Notes under the pieces: model-generated | Told to the model about the DNA's origin: nothing | The model's input: only the letters and a program-made list of their open reading frames with translations | Databases searched by the model: none | Position numbers and translations under genes: made by a program | Shown: positions 16,152-24,018 of the stretch, one piece after another | Layout of the letters: each line of letters begins with the position of its first letter | How positions within the stretch are numbered: position 1 is the stretch's first letter | Assembly (NCBI RefSeq): GCF_030268965.1 | Contig: NZ_BSSE01000005.1 | Span: forward strand, 265,205 to 329,204 | Reading direction: 5' to 3' | Length of the DNA: 64,000 bases | Source of the DNA: Microtetraspora sp. NBRC 16547 | GTDB taxonomy: Bacteria; Actinomycetota; Actinomycetes; Streptosporangiales; Streptosporangiaceae

Positions 16152-17399
16152 ATGACAGTCGGCGATCACCCCGTGACAACATCGGGGCACTGTGACCCGC
16201 GCTTCTCCCGGGTACGCGAGGTTTTCGACCGGCATTTCGCGGACGGCGAGGAACTCGGTGCCGCCTTCGCGCTGTTCCTGGACGGCGAGCCCGTCGTCGA
16301 TCTCTGGGGCGGCGTCGCCGACCGGCACACGGGGCGTCCCTGGGAGCCGGACACGCCGGTCCTCGCCTACTCGTGCACCAAGGCCGTCGCGGCCACCGCC
16401 CTGCTGCTGCTCGTGGAGCGCGGCCTGGTCGACCTGCGCGCCCCGGTGAGCGCGTACTGGCCGGAGTTCGCCCACGCCGGCAAGGACGTCGTCACCGTCG
16501 AACACGTGCTGACCCACCAGGCGGGGCTGCCCGTGATCGAGGAGCCGGTCCCCGTGGAGGAGTTCGAGGACCTGCCCGCGATCGCCGGCCGGCTCGCCGG
16601 GCAGGCGCCGCTCTGGGAGCCCGGCACGGCGCACGGCTACCACGCCGTGACGTACGGCTTCCTGGTCGACGAGATCATCCGCAGGGTCACTGGCATGTCC
16701 ACGGGAGAGCTGGTGGCGGCGGAGATCGCCGGGCCTCACCAGCTTGACCTCTGGCTCGGCGCCCCATCCGACGTTGCGGCTCGCGCCGCCCGCCTCTCCG
16801 CCGGAGAGCGTACGGCCCGAGCGGGAGAGCAAGCGGCCCGGACCGGAGAGCGTGCGGCCCCCGCGGGCGGAGCCGGTGTCGCGGAGCCCCCCGCCGCGGA
16901 CGGCCCGGTGGCGGCCATGGCCGCCGCGACACGGGACAAGGACAGCCTGATGAACCGGGCGCTCGGCAACCCACCCATCCATAAGCTGCCCGGCGGCGGA
17001 AACCACCCGGTGATCCTGCGCGCGGGCTGGCCCGCTCTCGGCATGGTCACGACGGCCCGGGGCCTGGCGGACTTCTACCGCCATCTGGTCGCCGGTGACA
17101 TCCTCGCGCCCGCCACGCTGAAGGACGCGATGCGCCCGCGTGTCGGCGGCCCCGACCGGGTCCTGTACCTGGACAGCGCCTTCGGCCTCGGCTACATGCG
17201 CCCGGCGATGACCTTCCTCACGCCCGCTCGCGGAGTGGAGTCGGCGTTCGGCCACACCGGCTTGGGTGGCTCCCTGGGCCTCGGGGACGTCGAGCACGGT
17301 CTCGCCATGGCGTACACGATGAACCGCATGGTCGGGTCGGTGGCCGGCAGCCGCCGGGCCTACCGTCTCGCCGAAGCCGTCTACGGCTCGCTCACCTAG
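16152..17399 (+). CDS. serine hydrolase, beta-lactamase/EstB family
   Basis: Class C beta-lactamase-like hydrolase of 415 aa (PF00144). The nucleophile motif SCTK is at residues 74-77, the catalytic Tyr is probably Tyr163 in YHAVTYG, and GHTG near the C-terminus matches the third motif. No signal peptide is seen, so it is likely an intracellular esterase, like EstB or LovD relatives. A loop holds an odd Ala/Arg/Gly-rich stretch with GERTARAGE and GEQAARTGE copies (about 220-245). ATG 16152 is preceded by TAGGGA; an earlier in-frame ATG is only two codons upstream. Substrate unknown. Confidence 0.82.
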   Translation: MTVGDHPVTTSGHCDPRFSRVREVFDRHFADGEELGAAFALFLDGEPVVDLWGGVADRHTGRPWEPDTPVLAYSCTKAVAATALLLLVERGLVDLRAPVSAYWPEFAHAGKDVVTVEHVLTHQAGLPVIEEPVPVEEFEDLPAIAGRLAGQAPLWEPGTAHGYHAVTYGFLVDEIIRRVTGMSTGELVAAEIAGPHQLDLWLGAPSDVAARAARLSAGERTARAGEQAARTGERAAPAGGAGVAEPPAADGPVAAMAAATRDKDSLMNRALGNPPIHKLPGGGNHPVILRAGWPALGMVTTARGLADFYRHLVAGDILAPATLKDAMRPRVGGPDRVLYLDSAFGLGYMRPAMTFLTPARGVESAFGHTGLGGSLGLGDVEHGLAMAYTMNRMVGSVAGSRRAYRLAEAVYGSLT

Positions 17400-17413
17400 A
17401 AAGACCCGGCTGA

Positions 17414-17962
17414 TCAGGTCGGCCGCGCTCTCCGGCAGGGCGTGTCGTCGGGCCGGTCCCCGAGGGCGAGCAGTACGTCGCGCAGCACGTCGGCGAGGGC
17501 GCGCGCGGTCTCCTCGGGAACGTCCGCGAACAGGTCCTTGTGCGCCTCCGTGGTGGCGAGGGACAGTTCCTCGGCCCTTTCCACCCCCTGTGGAGTGAGC
17601 CGGACCCATGAGCTGCGACCGTCGGAGGGGTCGGGTTCGCGCTCGACCAGGCCCGCGGCCAGCAGCCGCTGCAAGATGTTGCTGGTCCCGCCGGTTGTGA
17701 GCATCAGTCGCGTGGCGAGCGTGCTGGGCTTGACTCGGTACGGACGCCCGGCCCGCCGGAGCGTCGCGAGAACGTCGAATTCCGCATAGGTCAGGCCGTA
17801 TCCGGCGAGCACGGCCTGGGTGACCGTCTCGATCCGCGCCTTGAGCCGCCCAACCCGCTTGACGATCTCCAACTGCGTCGTGGCCGCCTCCGGCAGCTCG
17901 GCCCGCCAGGCCTCGATCATCGCGTCGACGCGATCCCGGCCGGTCACCCGCCCCTCGTTCAT
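17414..17962 (-). CDS. MarR-family transcriptional regulator
   Basis: Winged-helix regulator of 182 aa. The recognition part is PSTLATRLMLTTGGTSNILQ and the wing ends EPDPSDGRSSWVRLT, both standard for MarR. It is divergent from the amidohydrolase gene and three tandem 12-bp repeats fill the gap between them. The start ATG 17962 has only a weak ribosome site. Likely a ligand-released repressor of the amidohydrolase. Confidence 0.84.
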   Translation of the reverse strand: MNEGRVTGRDRVDAMIEAWRAELPEAATTQLEIVKRVGRLKARIETVTQAVLAGYGLTYAEFDVLATLRRAGRPYRVKPSTLATRLMLTTGGTSNILQRLLAAGLVEREPDPSDGRSSWVRLTPQGVERAEELSLATTEAHKDLFADVPEETARALADVLRDVLLALGDRPDDTPCRRARPT

Positions 17963-17990
17963 GCGCTTGAGGATATCCGCGCCTCTTGAT

Positions 17991-18026
17991 AGCTTTCCAA
18001 CAAGCTTTCTCAAAAGCTTTTCGAAA
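17991..18026. promoter_or_regulatory. three tandem 12-bp AGCTTTYC repeats
   Basis: AGCTTTCC, AGCTTTCT and AGCTTTTC begin at 17991, 18003 and 18015, exactly 12 bases apart. They lie between the divergent MarR and amidohydrolase genes. Exact phasing suggests cooperative protein binding on one face of the DNA. Confidence 0.6.
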
Positions 18027-18040
18027 TGGAGTCTTTGCCC

Positions 18041-19318
18041 ATGAGCCTGCTCATCAGAAACGGCATCGTGATCAACACGGAGCCGGACGTACGCGTCCAT
18101 CGGGGAACCGACGTCCTCATCACCGGCGGAGCGATCGCCGCGGTCGGCCCCGATCTGCCCGCCGACGGCGCGGAGGTGATCGACGCCACGGGCCAGATCG
18201 TGCTTCCCGGCTTCGTCGACACCCACCGCCACGTCTGGCAGAGCGTGCTGAGGTCCGTTTCCGCCGACGCCACCCTCGGCGACTACCTGGCGATCGTTCT
18301 CGGCCGGCTCGCCCCCGCGTTCCGGCCCGAGGACGTCTACGCCGCGAACCTCTGGGGCGCCATCGAGGCGCTCAACGCGGGGATCACCACCGTGTACGAC
18401 TGGTCGCACATCCAGCTCACCCCCGCGCACACCGACGCCGCCGTCGAGGGCCTCCGCGACTCCGGCGCCCGCGTGGTCTTCGCGTACGCGCATCCGGGCA
18501 CCGACGACGCGTCCAGGGACCAGGCGGAGGCACGGCGGGTCTTCGCCCGGCACTTCCCCTCAGGGGATTCCGGCCTGGTCACCCCCGCCTTCGCGGCGTG
18601 GGGACCGGTGTACGGCTCCGTCGAGGCGGCCGTGGCCGACTGGCGGCTCGCCCGCGAACTCGGGCTCCGCATCAGCCTGCACGCGACTGGGGAGGAGCCG
18701 GTGGAGCGGCTGCACGCGGTCGGGCTGCTCGGTCCCGACGTCATGTTCGTGCACGCCAACGGCTTCACCGACCGGTCGATGAAGATGGTCGCCGACAGCG
18801 GGGGGAGCGCCTCGGTCGCGCCCGCTGTGGAGTCGCAGATGGGCCACGGCTCCCCCGAAACGGGCCGGTTGCGCGGGTTCGGCATCCCGACCGGGCTCGG
18901 CGTGGACACGGTGGCCGCGGTGCCGGGAGACATGTTCGGCGTCATGCGCGCCGCGCTCGCCGCCGCCAGGCTCCGGCACTTCGAGGACGGCGTCGGCACG
19001 CGGCCGACCGCGGCCGACATCCTGCGCATGGCCACCATCGAGGGAGCCGCCGCCCTCGGTATGGACGACCGGATCGGATCGCTGTGTCCGGGCAAGCGGG
19101 CGGACCTCGTCATGCTGGACACAGACCTGCCCAATCTCGCGCCGGCGCACGACCCGATCGGGGCCGTCGTGACGGCCGCCGACGTGAGCGACGTCGACAC
19201 GGTGATCGTCGGCGGCGAGGTGGTCAAGCGGGGCGGCCGCCTGGTCCGCGCGGACCTGCCGCGCGCGCTCGACCTGGCCCGGCGCTCGGGCGAGCGGCTG
19301 CTCCCCGCCGCCGTCTGA
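18041..19318 (+). CDS. amidohydrolase, TrzN/AtzA-SsnA-like
   Basis: Metal-dependent amidohydrolase of 425 aa (cyclic amidohydrolase superfamily). The first metal pair is DTHRH (His62, His64), later ligands are in LHATGEE and HANG, and the last Asp is in GLGVDT. A C-terminal beta strand PGKRADLVMLD is typical. Relatives deaminate guanine, cytosine, melamine or other heterocycles, or dechlorinate triazines. ATG 18041 has GGAG nine bases upstream; an ATG five codons earlier overlaps that site. The neighbouring 5-oxoprolinase operon is convergent and unrelated in expression. Substrate unknown. Confidence 0.8.
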   Translation: MSLLIRNGIVINTEPDVRVHRGTDVLITGGAIAAVGPDLPADGAEVIDATGQIVLPGFVDTHRHVWQSVLRSVSADATLGDYLAIVLGRLAPAFRPEDVYAANLWGAIEALNAGITTVYDWSHIQLTPAHTDAAVEGLRDSGARVVFAYAHPGTDDASRDQAEARRVFARHFPSGDSGLVTPAFAAWGPVYGSVEAAVADWRLARELGLRISLHATGEEPVERLHAVGLLGPDVMFVHANGFTDRSMKMVADSGGSASVAPAVESQMGHGSPETGRLRGFGIPTGLGVDTVAAVPGDMFGVMRAALAAARLRHFEDGVGTRPTAADILRMATIEGAAALGMDDRIGSLCPGKRADLVMLDTDLPNLAPAHDPIGAVVTAADVSDVDTVIVGGEVVKRGGRLVRADLPRALDLARRSGERLLPAAV

Positions 19319-19324
19319 TCCGGG

Positions 19325-20023
19325 TCAGGCGGAGCGCTCGCCGTACGTCGCGAGGAGCTGGGACTCTGCGGTGTCGAGGTAAGCCAGCAGCACGGTCGCC
19401 GCCTGCTCGTACTCCCCCTCGGCGAGCAGGGCCACGATGCGGGTGTTGTCGTCGAGGTACGGCTCGTGGAACGGCCGGGGCTCACCCATCATGTGGAACG
19501 CCAGCCGCAGCTCGGCGAGGATGCGGGCCATGGACTCGTCCACCCGGCGGCTGCCGAGCAGCGCGGCGACGGCCCGGTGGAAGCGCATGTTGGCCGTGCC
19601 GACCCCGACCCAGTCGCCCGCCTCGGCCGCCGCCCGGCCCTCCTCGACCCGGCGGCCCACCTCGCGTACGGCCTCCGCCGGGGCGGCGCCGGCGGCGCGC
19701 AGGCCGGCGGCTTCGAGCGGCCGCCGCATCCGGTAGATGTCGACCACGTCGGCGGCGGTGAGCCTGCGGACGAACATCCCCCGGTGGAACTCGTGCACGA
19801 GCAGGTTCTCGTGGGAGAGCAGCCGGAACGCCTCACGGAGCGTGTTGCGCGAGACGCCGAGCGCCTGACCGATGATCTCCTCCGACAGCCGCGTACCCGG
19901 GGGGAGCGATCCCTCGATGACGTTCTCGCGCAGGACGCCCGCGACGAGCTCGGCGGTGCTGGCGCGTTCGAGCACCGGCCTGGCCGCGCTCAACCGGCTC
20001 GCCCACTCCGCGGTCGCCGTCAT
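19325..20023 (-). CDS. GntR/FadR (FCD) family regulator
   Basis: Regulator of 232 aa with an N-terminal winged helix (LSEEIIGQALGVSRNTLREA) and a C-terminal FCD domain whose metal ligands are visible (MRFHRAVAALLG, FHMMGEP). ATG 20023 is preceded by AAGGG. It is divergent from the 5-oxoprolinase operon, and a site matching the FCD-family consensus TNGTNNNACNA sits in front of that operon. It therefore likely senses an organic acid such as 5-oxoproline. Confidence 0.83.
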   Translation of the reverse strand: MTATAEWASRLSAARPVLERASTAELVAGVLRENVIEGSLPPGTRLSEEIIGQALGVSRNTLREAFRLLSHENLLVHEFHRGMFVRRLTAADVVDIYRMRRPLEAAGLRAAGAAPAEAVREVGRRVEEGRAAAEAGDWVGVGTANMRFHRAVAALLGSRRVDESMARILAELRLAFHMMGEPRPFHEPYLDDNTRIVALLAEGEYEQAATVLLAYLDTAESQLLATYGERSA

Positions 20024-20160
20024 CGCCGCCGCCCTTCTCTCCAAGAACGCGAACCACCCTGTAGTAGCCCGGAGACGCAACCGAGCTTAGGGCGAGGCGT
20101 GGTGTCCGCATAACTCAGTCTCGTCCCTCCGTAGAATTTACGCACAAGGGGATTGCCGGA

Positions 20161-20171
20161 TTGTTCAACAA
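20161..20171. promoter_or_regulatory. GntR/FCD operator
   Basis: TTGTTCAACAA is a perfect 5-1-5 palindrome matching the FCD-type consensus TNGTNNNACNA. It lies 74 bases before the first gene of the 5-oxoprolinase operon, next to the divergent gntR gene. Confidence 0.65.
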
Positions 20172-20244
20172 CCCTTACCTTCCTCAAGGACAGTCACCGG
20201 GACGACACCCCTGCGCGAACGCACGGACATGAGGAGACCCCTCC

Positions 20245-21486
20245 ATGCACGACCACGCCGCCGCACCCGCCGAAACGGCGCCCGAGACGCCCGCATCCGG
20301 CAAGGGGCGGCGCGCCGCCCTGTTCGGAGCCATGTTCCTCATGGCCACGAGCGCCGTCGGCCCCGGATTCATCACGCAGACCACGGTGTTCACCGCCCAG
20401 CTCGGGGCGGCGTTCGCCTTCGCGATCCTCATCTCGATCCTGGTCGACATCGCCGTCCAGCTGAACGTCTGGCGGGTCATCGGGGTCTCGGGGCTGCGCG
20501 CCCAGGACCTCGGCAACAAGGTGCTGCCGGGCGTCGGCTACGTGCTGGCCGCCCTCGTCGCCCTCGGCGGCCTGGTGTTCAACGTCGGCAACATCGGCGG
20601 CACCGCGCTGGGCCTCGACGCGCTCGCGGGGATCGACGTCAAGATCGGCGGCGCGCTGTCCGCGCTGATCGCCGTCGGCGTCTTCCTGAGCCGCCGCGCG
20701 GGGGCCGCGGTCGACCGCATCGTGGTCGTCCTCGGTGTGGTGATGATCCTGCTGATGCTGTACGTGGCGTTCGTGTCGAAGCCGCCCGTGGGTGAGGCGC
20801 TGCGCCAGTCGGTCCTGCCCGACACGGTGGACTTCCTCACGATCACCACCCTGATCGGCGGCACGGTCGGCGGCTACATCACGTACTCGGGTGCGCACCG
20901 GCTCATCGACGCCGGCCTGACCGGCCAGGAGAACGTCTCGAAGATCAGCAGGGGGTCGGTCACCGGCATCCTGGTCACCGGCGTCATGCGGGTGATCCTC
21001 TTCCTCGCCGTGCTGGGCGTGGTGGCCGGAGGCGTCGCGCTCACCGGCGCCAACCCCGCCGCCGAGGCCTTCCAGGCGGCGGCCGGCACGGTGGGCCTGC
21101 GGCTGTTCGGCGTCGTCCTGTGGGCAGCGGCGATCACGTCGGTCATCGGCGCCTCCTACACGTCCGTCTCCTTCCTCGCCACGCTCTCGCCCTGGCTCGG
21201 CCGCCACCGTTCCGGGGTGACGGTGGCGTTCATCCTGGTCTCGACGGTCGTCTACCTGACGCTCGGAAAGGCCCCCGCGACCCTGCTCGTCCTGGCCGGG
21301 GCGCTGAACGGCCTCATCCTCCCCGTGGGTCTCGGGATCCTGCTCTGGGTCGTGCTCGTACGGCGTGATCTTCTGGGCGGATATCGTTACCCGCGCTCGC
21401 TCACCTGCCTCGGCCTGCTGGCCTGGGGGCTGACCGTCTACCTCGGGTGGAACTCCCTCAGCGGGATCGCCGCCCTCTGGAACTGA
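20245..21486 (+). CDS. NRAMP-like carrier of the 5-oxoprolinase operon (YcsG-like)
   Basis: Membrane protein of 413 aa with about eleven helices and the NRAMP fold. It lacks the metal-binding signature: the first helix reads GPGFITQTT instead of DPGN, and the helix-six region reads SVIGASYTS without the Met/His pair. It is thus unlikely to move divalent metals. Equivalent NRAMP-like genes (YcsG in Bacillus) sit with oxoprolinase genes, so import of 5-oxoproline or another carboxylate is a reasonable guess. First gene of the operon; pxpA follows after 15 bases. Confidence 0.78.
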   Translation: MHDHAAAPAETAPETPASGKGRRAALFGAMFLMATSAVGPGFITQTTVFTAQLGAAFAFAILISILVDIAVQLNVWRVIGVSGLRAQDLGNKVLPGVGYVLAALVALGGLVFNVGNIGGTALGLDALAGIDVKIGGALSALIAVGVFLSRRAGAAVDRIVVVLGVVMILLMLYVAFVSKPPVGEALRQSVLPDTVDFLTITTLIGGTVGGYITYSGAHRLIDAGLTGQENVSKISRGSVTGILVTGVMRVILFLAVLGVVAGGVALTGANPAAEAFQAAAGTVGLRLFGVVLWAAAITSVIGASYTSVSFLATLSPWLGRHRSGVTVAFILVSTVVYLTLGKAPATLLVLAGALNGLILPVGLGILLWVVLVRRDLLGGYRYPRSLTCLGLLAWGLTVYLGWNSLSGIAALWN

Positions 21487-21501
21487 CCGTTGGAGCTCAC
21501 C

Positions 21502-22296
21502 GTGTCCGATTCGATGTCCGATCCGATCACGCGTATCGACCTCAACTCCGACCTCGGCGAGGGCTTCGGCCCGTGGCCGCTCGGCGACGACGACGCCCTG
21601 CTGTCGATCGTCACCAGCGCCAACGTGGCCTGCGGGTTCCACGCCGGAGACCCCACGATCATGCGGCGTACGTGCGAGACGGCGGTCGAGCGCGGCGTGG
21701 CGATCGGCGCCCAGGTCGGATACCGCGACCTGGTCGGCTTCGGGCGGCGCTTCATCGAGGTGCCACCCAGGGAACTCGCCGACGACGTGCTGTACCAGAT
21801 CGGCGCCCTGGAGGCCTTCGCGCGTGCGGCCGGCGGCCGCGTGGGCTACGTCAAGCCGCACGGCGCGCTCTACAACGCGATCGTGCGGCACGAGGAGCAG
21901 GCCGAGGCGGTCGTGGCCGCCGTCCGGGCCTACGACCCCGGGCTGCCGGTGCTCGGCCTGCCCGGCTCCGCGTGGCTGCGCCGGGCCGAGCGGGCCGGGC
22001 TCACCGTCGTCACGGAGTGCTTCGCCGACCGCGCGTATACGCCGGACGGGACGCTCGTGCCGCGCGACCGGCCGGGCGCGCTCGTGCACGACCCGGTCGC
22101 GGTGGCCGAGCGTTGCGTGCGCATGGCGCGCGGCGAGCCCATCGCGGACATCGGCGGCGATCCTCTGACCGTGCGCGGGGAGTCGATCTGCGTGCACGGC
22201 GACAGCCCGAACGCGGTGGCGGTGGCCCGCGCGGTGCGCGGCGCGCTGCTCGCCGCGGGCGTCGGTCTCACGCCCTTCACCCCGGTCCAGAGCTGA
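21502..22296 (+). CDS. pxpA: 5-oxoprolinase subunit A (LamB/YcsF family)
   Basis: Protein of 264 aa with family signatures [12 protein letters not shown] at the N-terminus, [21 protein letters not shown] and [18 protein letters not shown]. With PxpB and PxpC it hydrolyses 5-oxoproline (pyroglutamate) to glutamate using ATP. GTG 21502 is chosen because GGAG lies seven bases upstream; an in-frame TTG at 21490 overlaps that site. It is followed by pxpB after 12 bases. Confidence 0.93.
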   Translation: MSDSMSDPITRIDLNSDLGEGFGPWPLGDDDALLSIVTSANVACGFHAGDPTIMRRTCETAVERGVAIGAQVGYRDLVGFGRRFIEVPPRELADDVLYQIGALEAFARAAGGRVGYVKPHGALYNAIVRHEEQAEAVVAAVRAYDPGLPVLGLPGSAWLRRAERAGLTVVTECFADRAYTPDGTLVPRDRPGALVHDPVAVAERCVRMARGEPIADIGGDPLTVRGESICVHGDSPNAVAVARAVRGALLAAGVGLTPFTPVQS

Positions 22297-22308
22297 CGAG
22301 GAGATCCG

Positions 22309-22920
22309 ATGCACGTGCGCCGCTGCGGCGACAGCGCTCTGCTGGCCGAGGTGGACGGCCTCGACGAGGTCGTCGCGCTCTATGACGCGCTGGCCGCGCA
22401 CCCCCCGGAGGGGGTCGTCGACGTCGTCCCGGCGGCGCGCACGCTACTGGTCCGGTTCGAGCCGCCCGCGACCCCGGCGGCGGTCGAGGCGGCGATACGC
22501 GCGGCACGGCCGGCCTCTAGCGGGCGGACCGGCGCGGGCGAGGTGCGGATCCCCGTCGTCTACGACGGTGCGGACCTGGCTGACGTCGCGGCACTGACGG
22601 GCCTGACGGAGCGCGACGTGGTGGCCGCGCACATCGGCACCACCTGGACTGTGGCGTTCTGCGGCTTCGCTCCCGGTTTCGGCTACCTGACCGGTGGCGA
22701 CCCCCGGCTGGCCGTCCCCCGGCGGACCGAATCGCGGGTGCGCGTGCCCGCCGGTTCGGTGGCGCTCGCGGGCGAATTCAGCGCCGTCTACCCGCGCGAG
22801 TCCCCCGGCGGCTGGCAGCTCATCGGCCGTACGGACGCGGCGGTGTGGGACCTGACCGCGGAGCCGCCGGCCCTGCTGAGCCCGGGCACCCGGGTCCGGT
22901 TCACGGAGGCGACGGGATGA
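22309..22920 (+). CDS. pxpB: 5-oxoprolinase subunit B (KipI family)
   Basis: Protein of 203 aa of the KipI/allophanate hydrolase C domain 1 family. The hallmark segment GFAPGFGYL is followed by PRLAVPRR and AGEFSAVYPRESPGGW. GAGGAG precedes ATG 22309. It works with PxpA and PxpC; the KipI name comes from its Bacillus homologue. pxpC follows after seven bases. Confidence 0.93.
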   Translation: MHVRRCGDSALLAEVDGLDEVVALYDALAAHPPEGVVDVVPAARTLLVRFEPPATPAAVEAAIRAARPASSGRTGAGEVRIPVVYDGADLADVAALTGLTERDVVAAHIGTTWTVAFCGFAPGFGYLTGGDPRLAVPRRTESRVRVPAGSVALAGEFSAVYPRESPGGWQLIGRTDAAVWDLTAEPPALLSPGTRVRFTEATG

Positions 22921-22927
22921 GGGTGCG

Positions 22928-23815
22928 ATGAGCAGGTACGGCATGCTGGAGGTCCTGGCGACCGGCCCCATGACCACGGTGCAGGACCTGGGCCGGCCCG
23001 GACGCGGCAACCTGGGCGTCGGGCGCTCCGGCGCGGCCGACCGGGGCGCGCTGCGGCTGGCCAACCGGCTCGTGGGCAACCCGGAGGGGGCCGCCGCCCT
23101 CGAGGTCACGTTCGGTGGGCTGTGCGTGCGAGCGCGCGGGGACCTGGTGATCGCGCTCGCGGGCGCCGCCTGCCCGGCGACCGTCACCGGCCCCCTCGGC
23201 ACCCGGCGGCAGATCGGGCACCACTCGGTCGAGCACCTGCCCTGCGGGGCCACGCTCCGGCTCGGGACCCCGGCCCGCGGCCTGCGGACCTACCTCGCCC
23301 TGAGGGGCGGCGTGGACGTCCCCCGGGTGCTGGGGTCCCGCTCCACGGACATCCTCGCCGGTCTGGGGCCCGGTCTTCCGGCTCCGGGGGCGCTGCTCCC
23401 GGTCGGGCCGCCGCCTGACGCCTTCCCCGCCGTCGATCTCGCCCCGGTGCCCGAGCCCGCCGACGGCGAGCTCGTCCTGGAGGCCCTTCCCGGCCCGCGT
23501 GACGACTGGTTCAGGCCGGAGGCGCTGCGCGTGCTCGGCGCGGAGCCGTACGAGGTGACAGCCGACAGCAACCGGGTCGGCATCCGGCTGCGCGGGCCGG
23601 TCCTCGAACGTGCCCGCGAGGGAGAGCTGCCAAGCGAGGGCATGGTGCCCGGTGCGCTTCAGGTGCCGCCGTCGGGGCAGCCCACGCTCTTCCTCGCCGA
23701 TCACCCGCTGACGGGCGGCTATCCGGTGATCGCGGTGGTGCGGGCCCGCGACGTCGACCGCGCCGCCCAGGCCCGCCCGGGCCAGCGCCTCCGATTCCGA
23801 TTCCGTACGACGTGA
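22928..23815 (+). CDS. pxpC: 5-oxoprolinase subunit C (KipA family)
   Basis: Protein of 295 aa, allophanate-hydrolase C domain 2 family. The signature TTVQDLGRPGRGNLGVGRSG is at the N-terminus, LRTYLALRGGVDVP is in the middle, and the SNRVGIRLRG and GYPVIAVV segments are near the end. ATG 22928 has GAGGGTG in front. It completes the pxpABC enzyme and ends the operon. Confidence 0.93.
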   Translation: MSRYGMLEVLATGPMTTVQDLGRPGRGNLGVGRSGAADRGALRLANRLVGNPEGAAALEVTFGGLCVRARGDLVIALAGAACPATVTGPLGTRRQIGHHSVEHLPCGATLRLGTPARGLRTYLALRGGVDVPRVLGSRSTDILAGLGPGLPAPGALLPVGPPPDAFPAVDLAPVPEPADGELVLEALPGPRDDWFRPEALRVLGAEPYEVTADSNRVGIRLRGPVLERAREGELPSEGMVPGALQVPPSGQPTLFLADHPLTGGYPVIAVVRARDVDRAAQARPGQRLRFRFRTT

Positions 23816-24018
23816 CGCTTCCTCGGCCGCCTGAACCCGCGGGGTGAGGCCTCAGGCCGCGGTGATGCGGTCGCGGCCGCCGTTCGCGGTCGGGCACGCC
23901 CCCGACTCCTACGTCACATGGCCGTCACCGACGCGCGGGACAGCCTCTACCACTACATCCCCGAGGTGACAATTCTCCACCGGTGACAACCGTCCCTTCC
24001 GGTGAGAAGTTCGAAAGG

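Noticed and set aside
20245..21486. A manganese transporter of the NRAMP family
   Set aside because: The metal-ligand residues of helices one and six are absent and the operon is for 5-oxoproline.
23918..23986. A 22-codon frame between pxpC and the kinase
   Set aside because: No ribosome site and no sign of conservation; probably chance.
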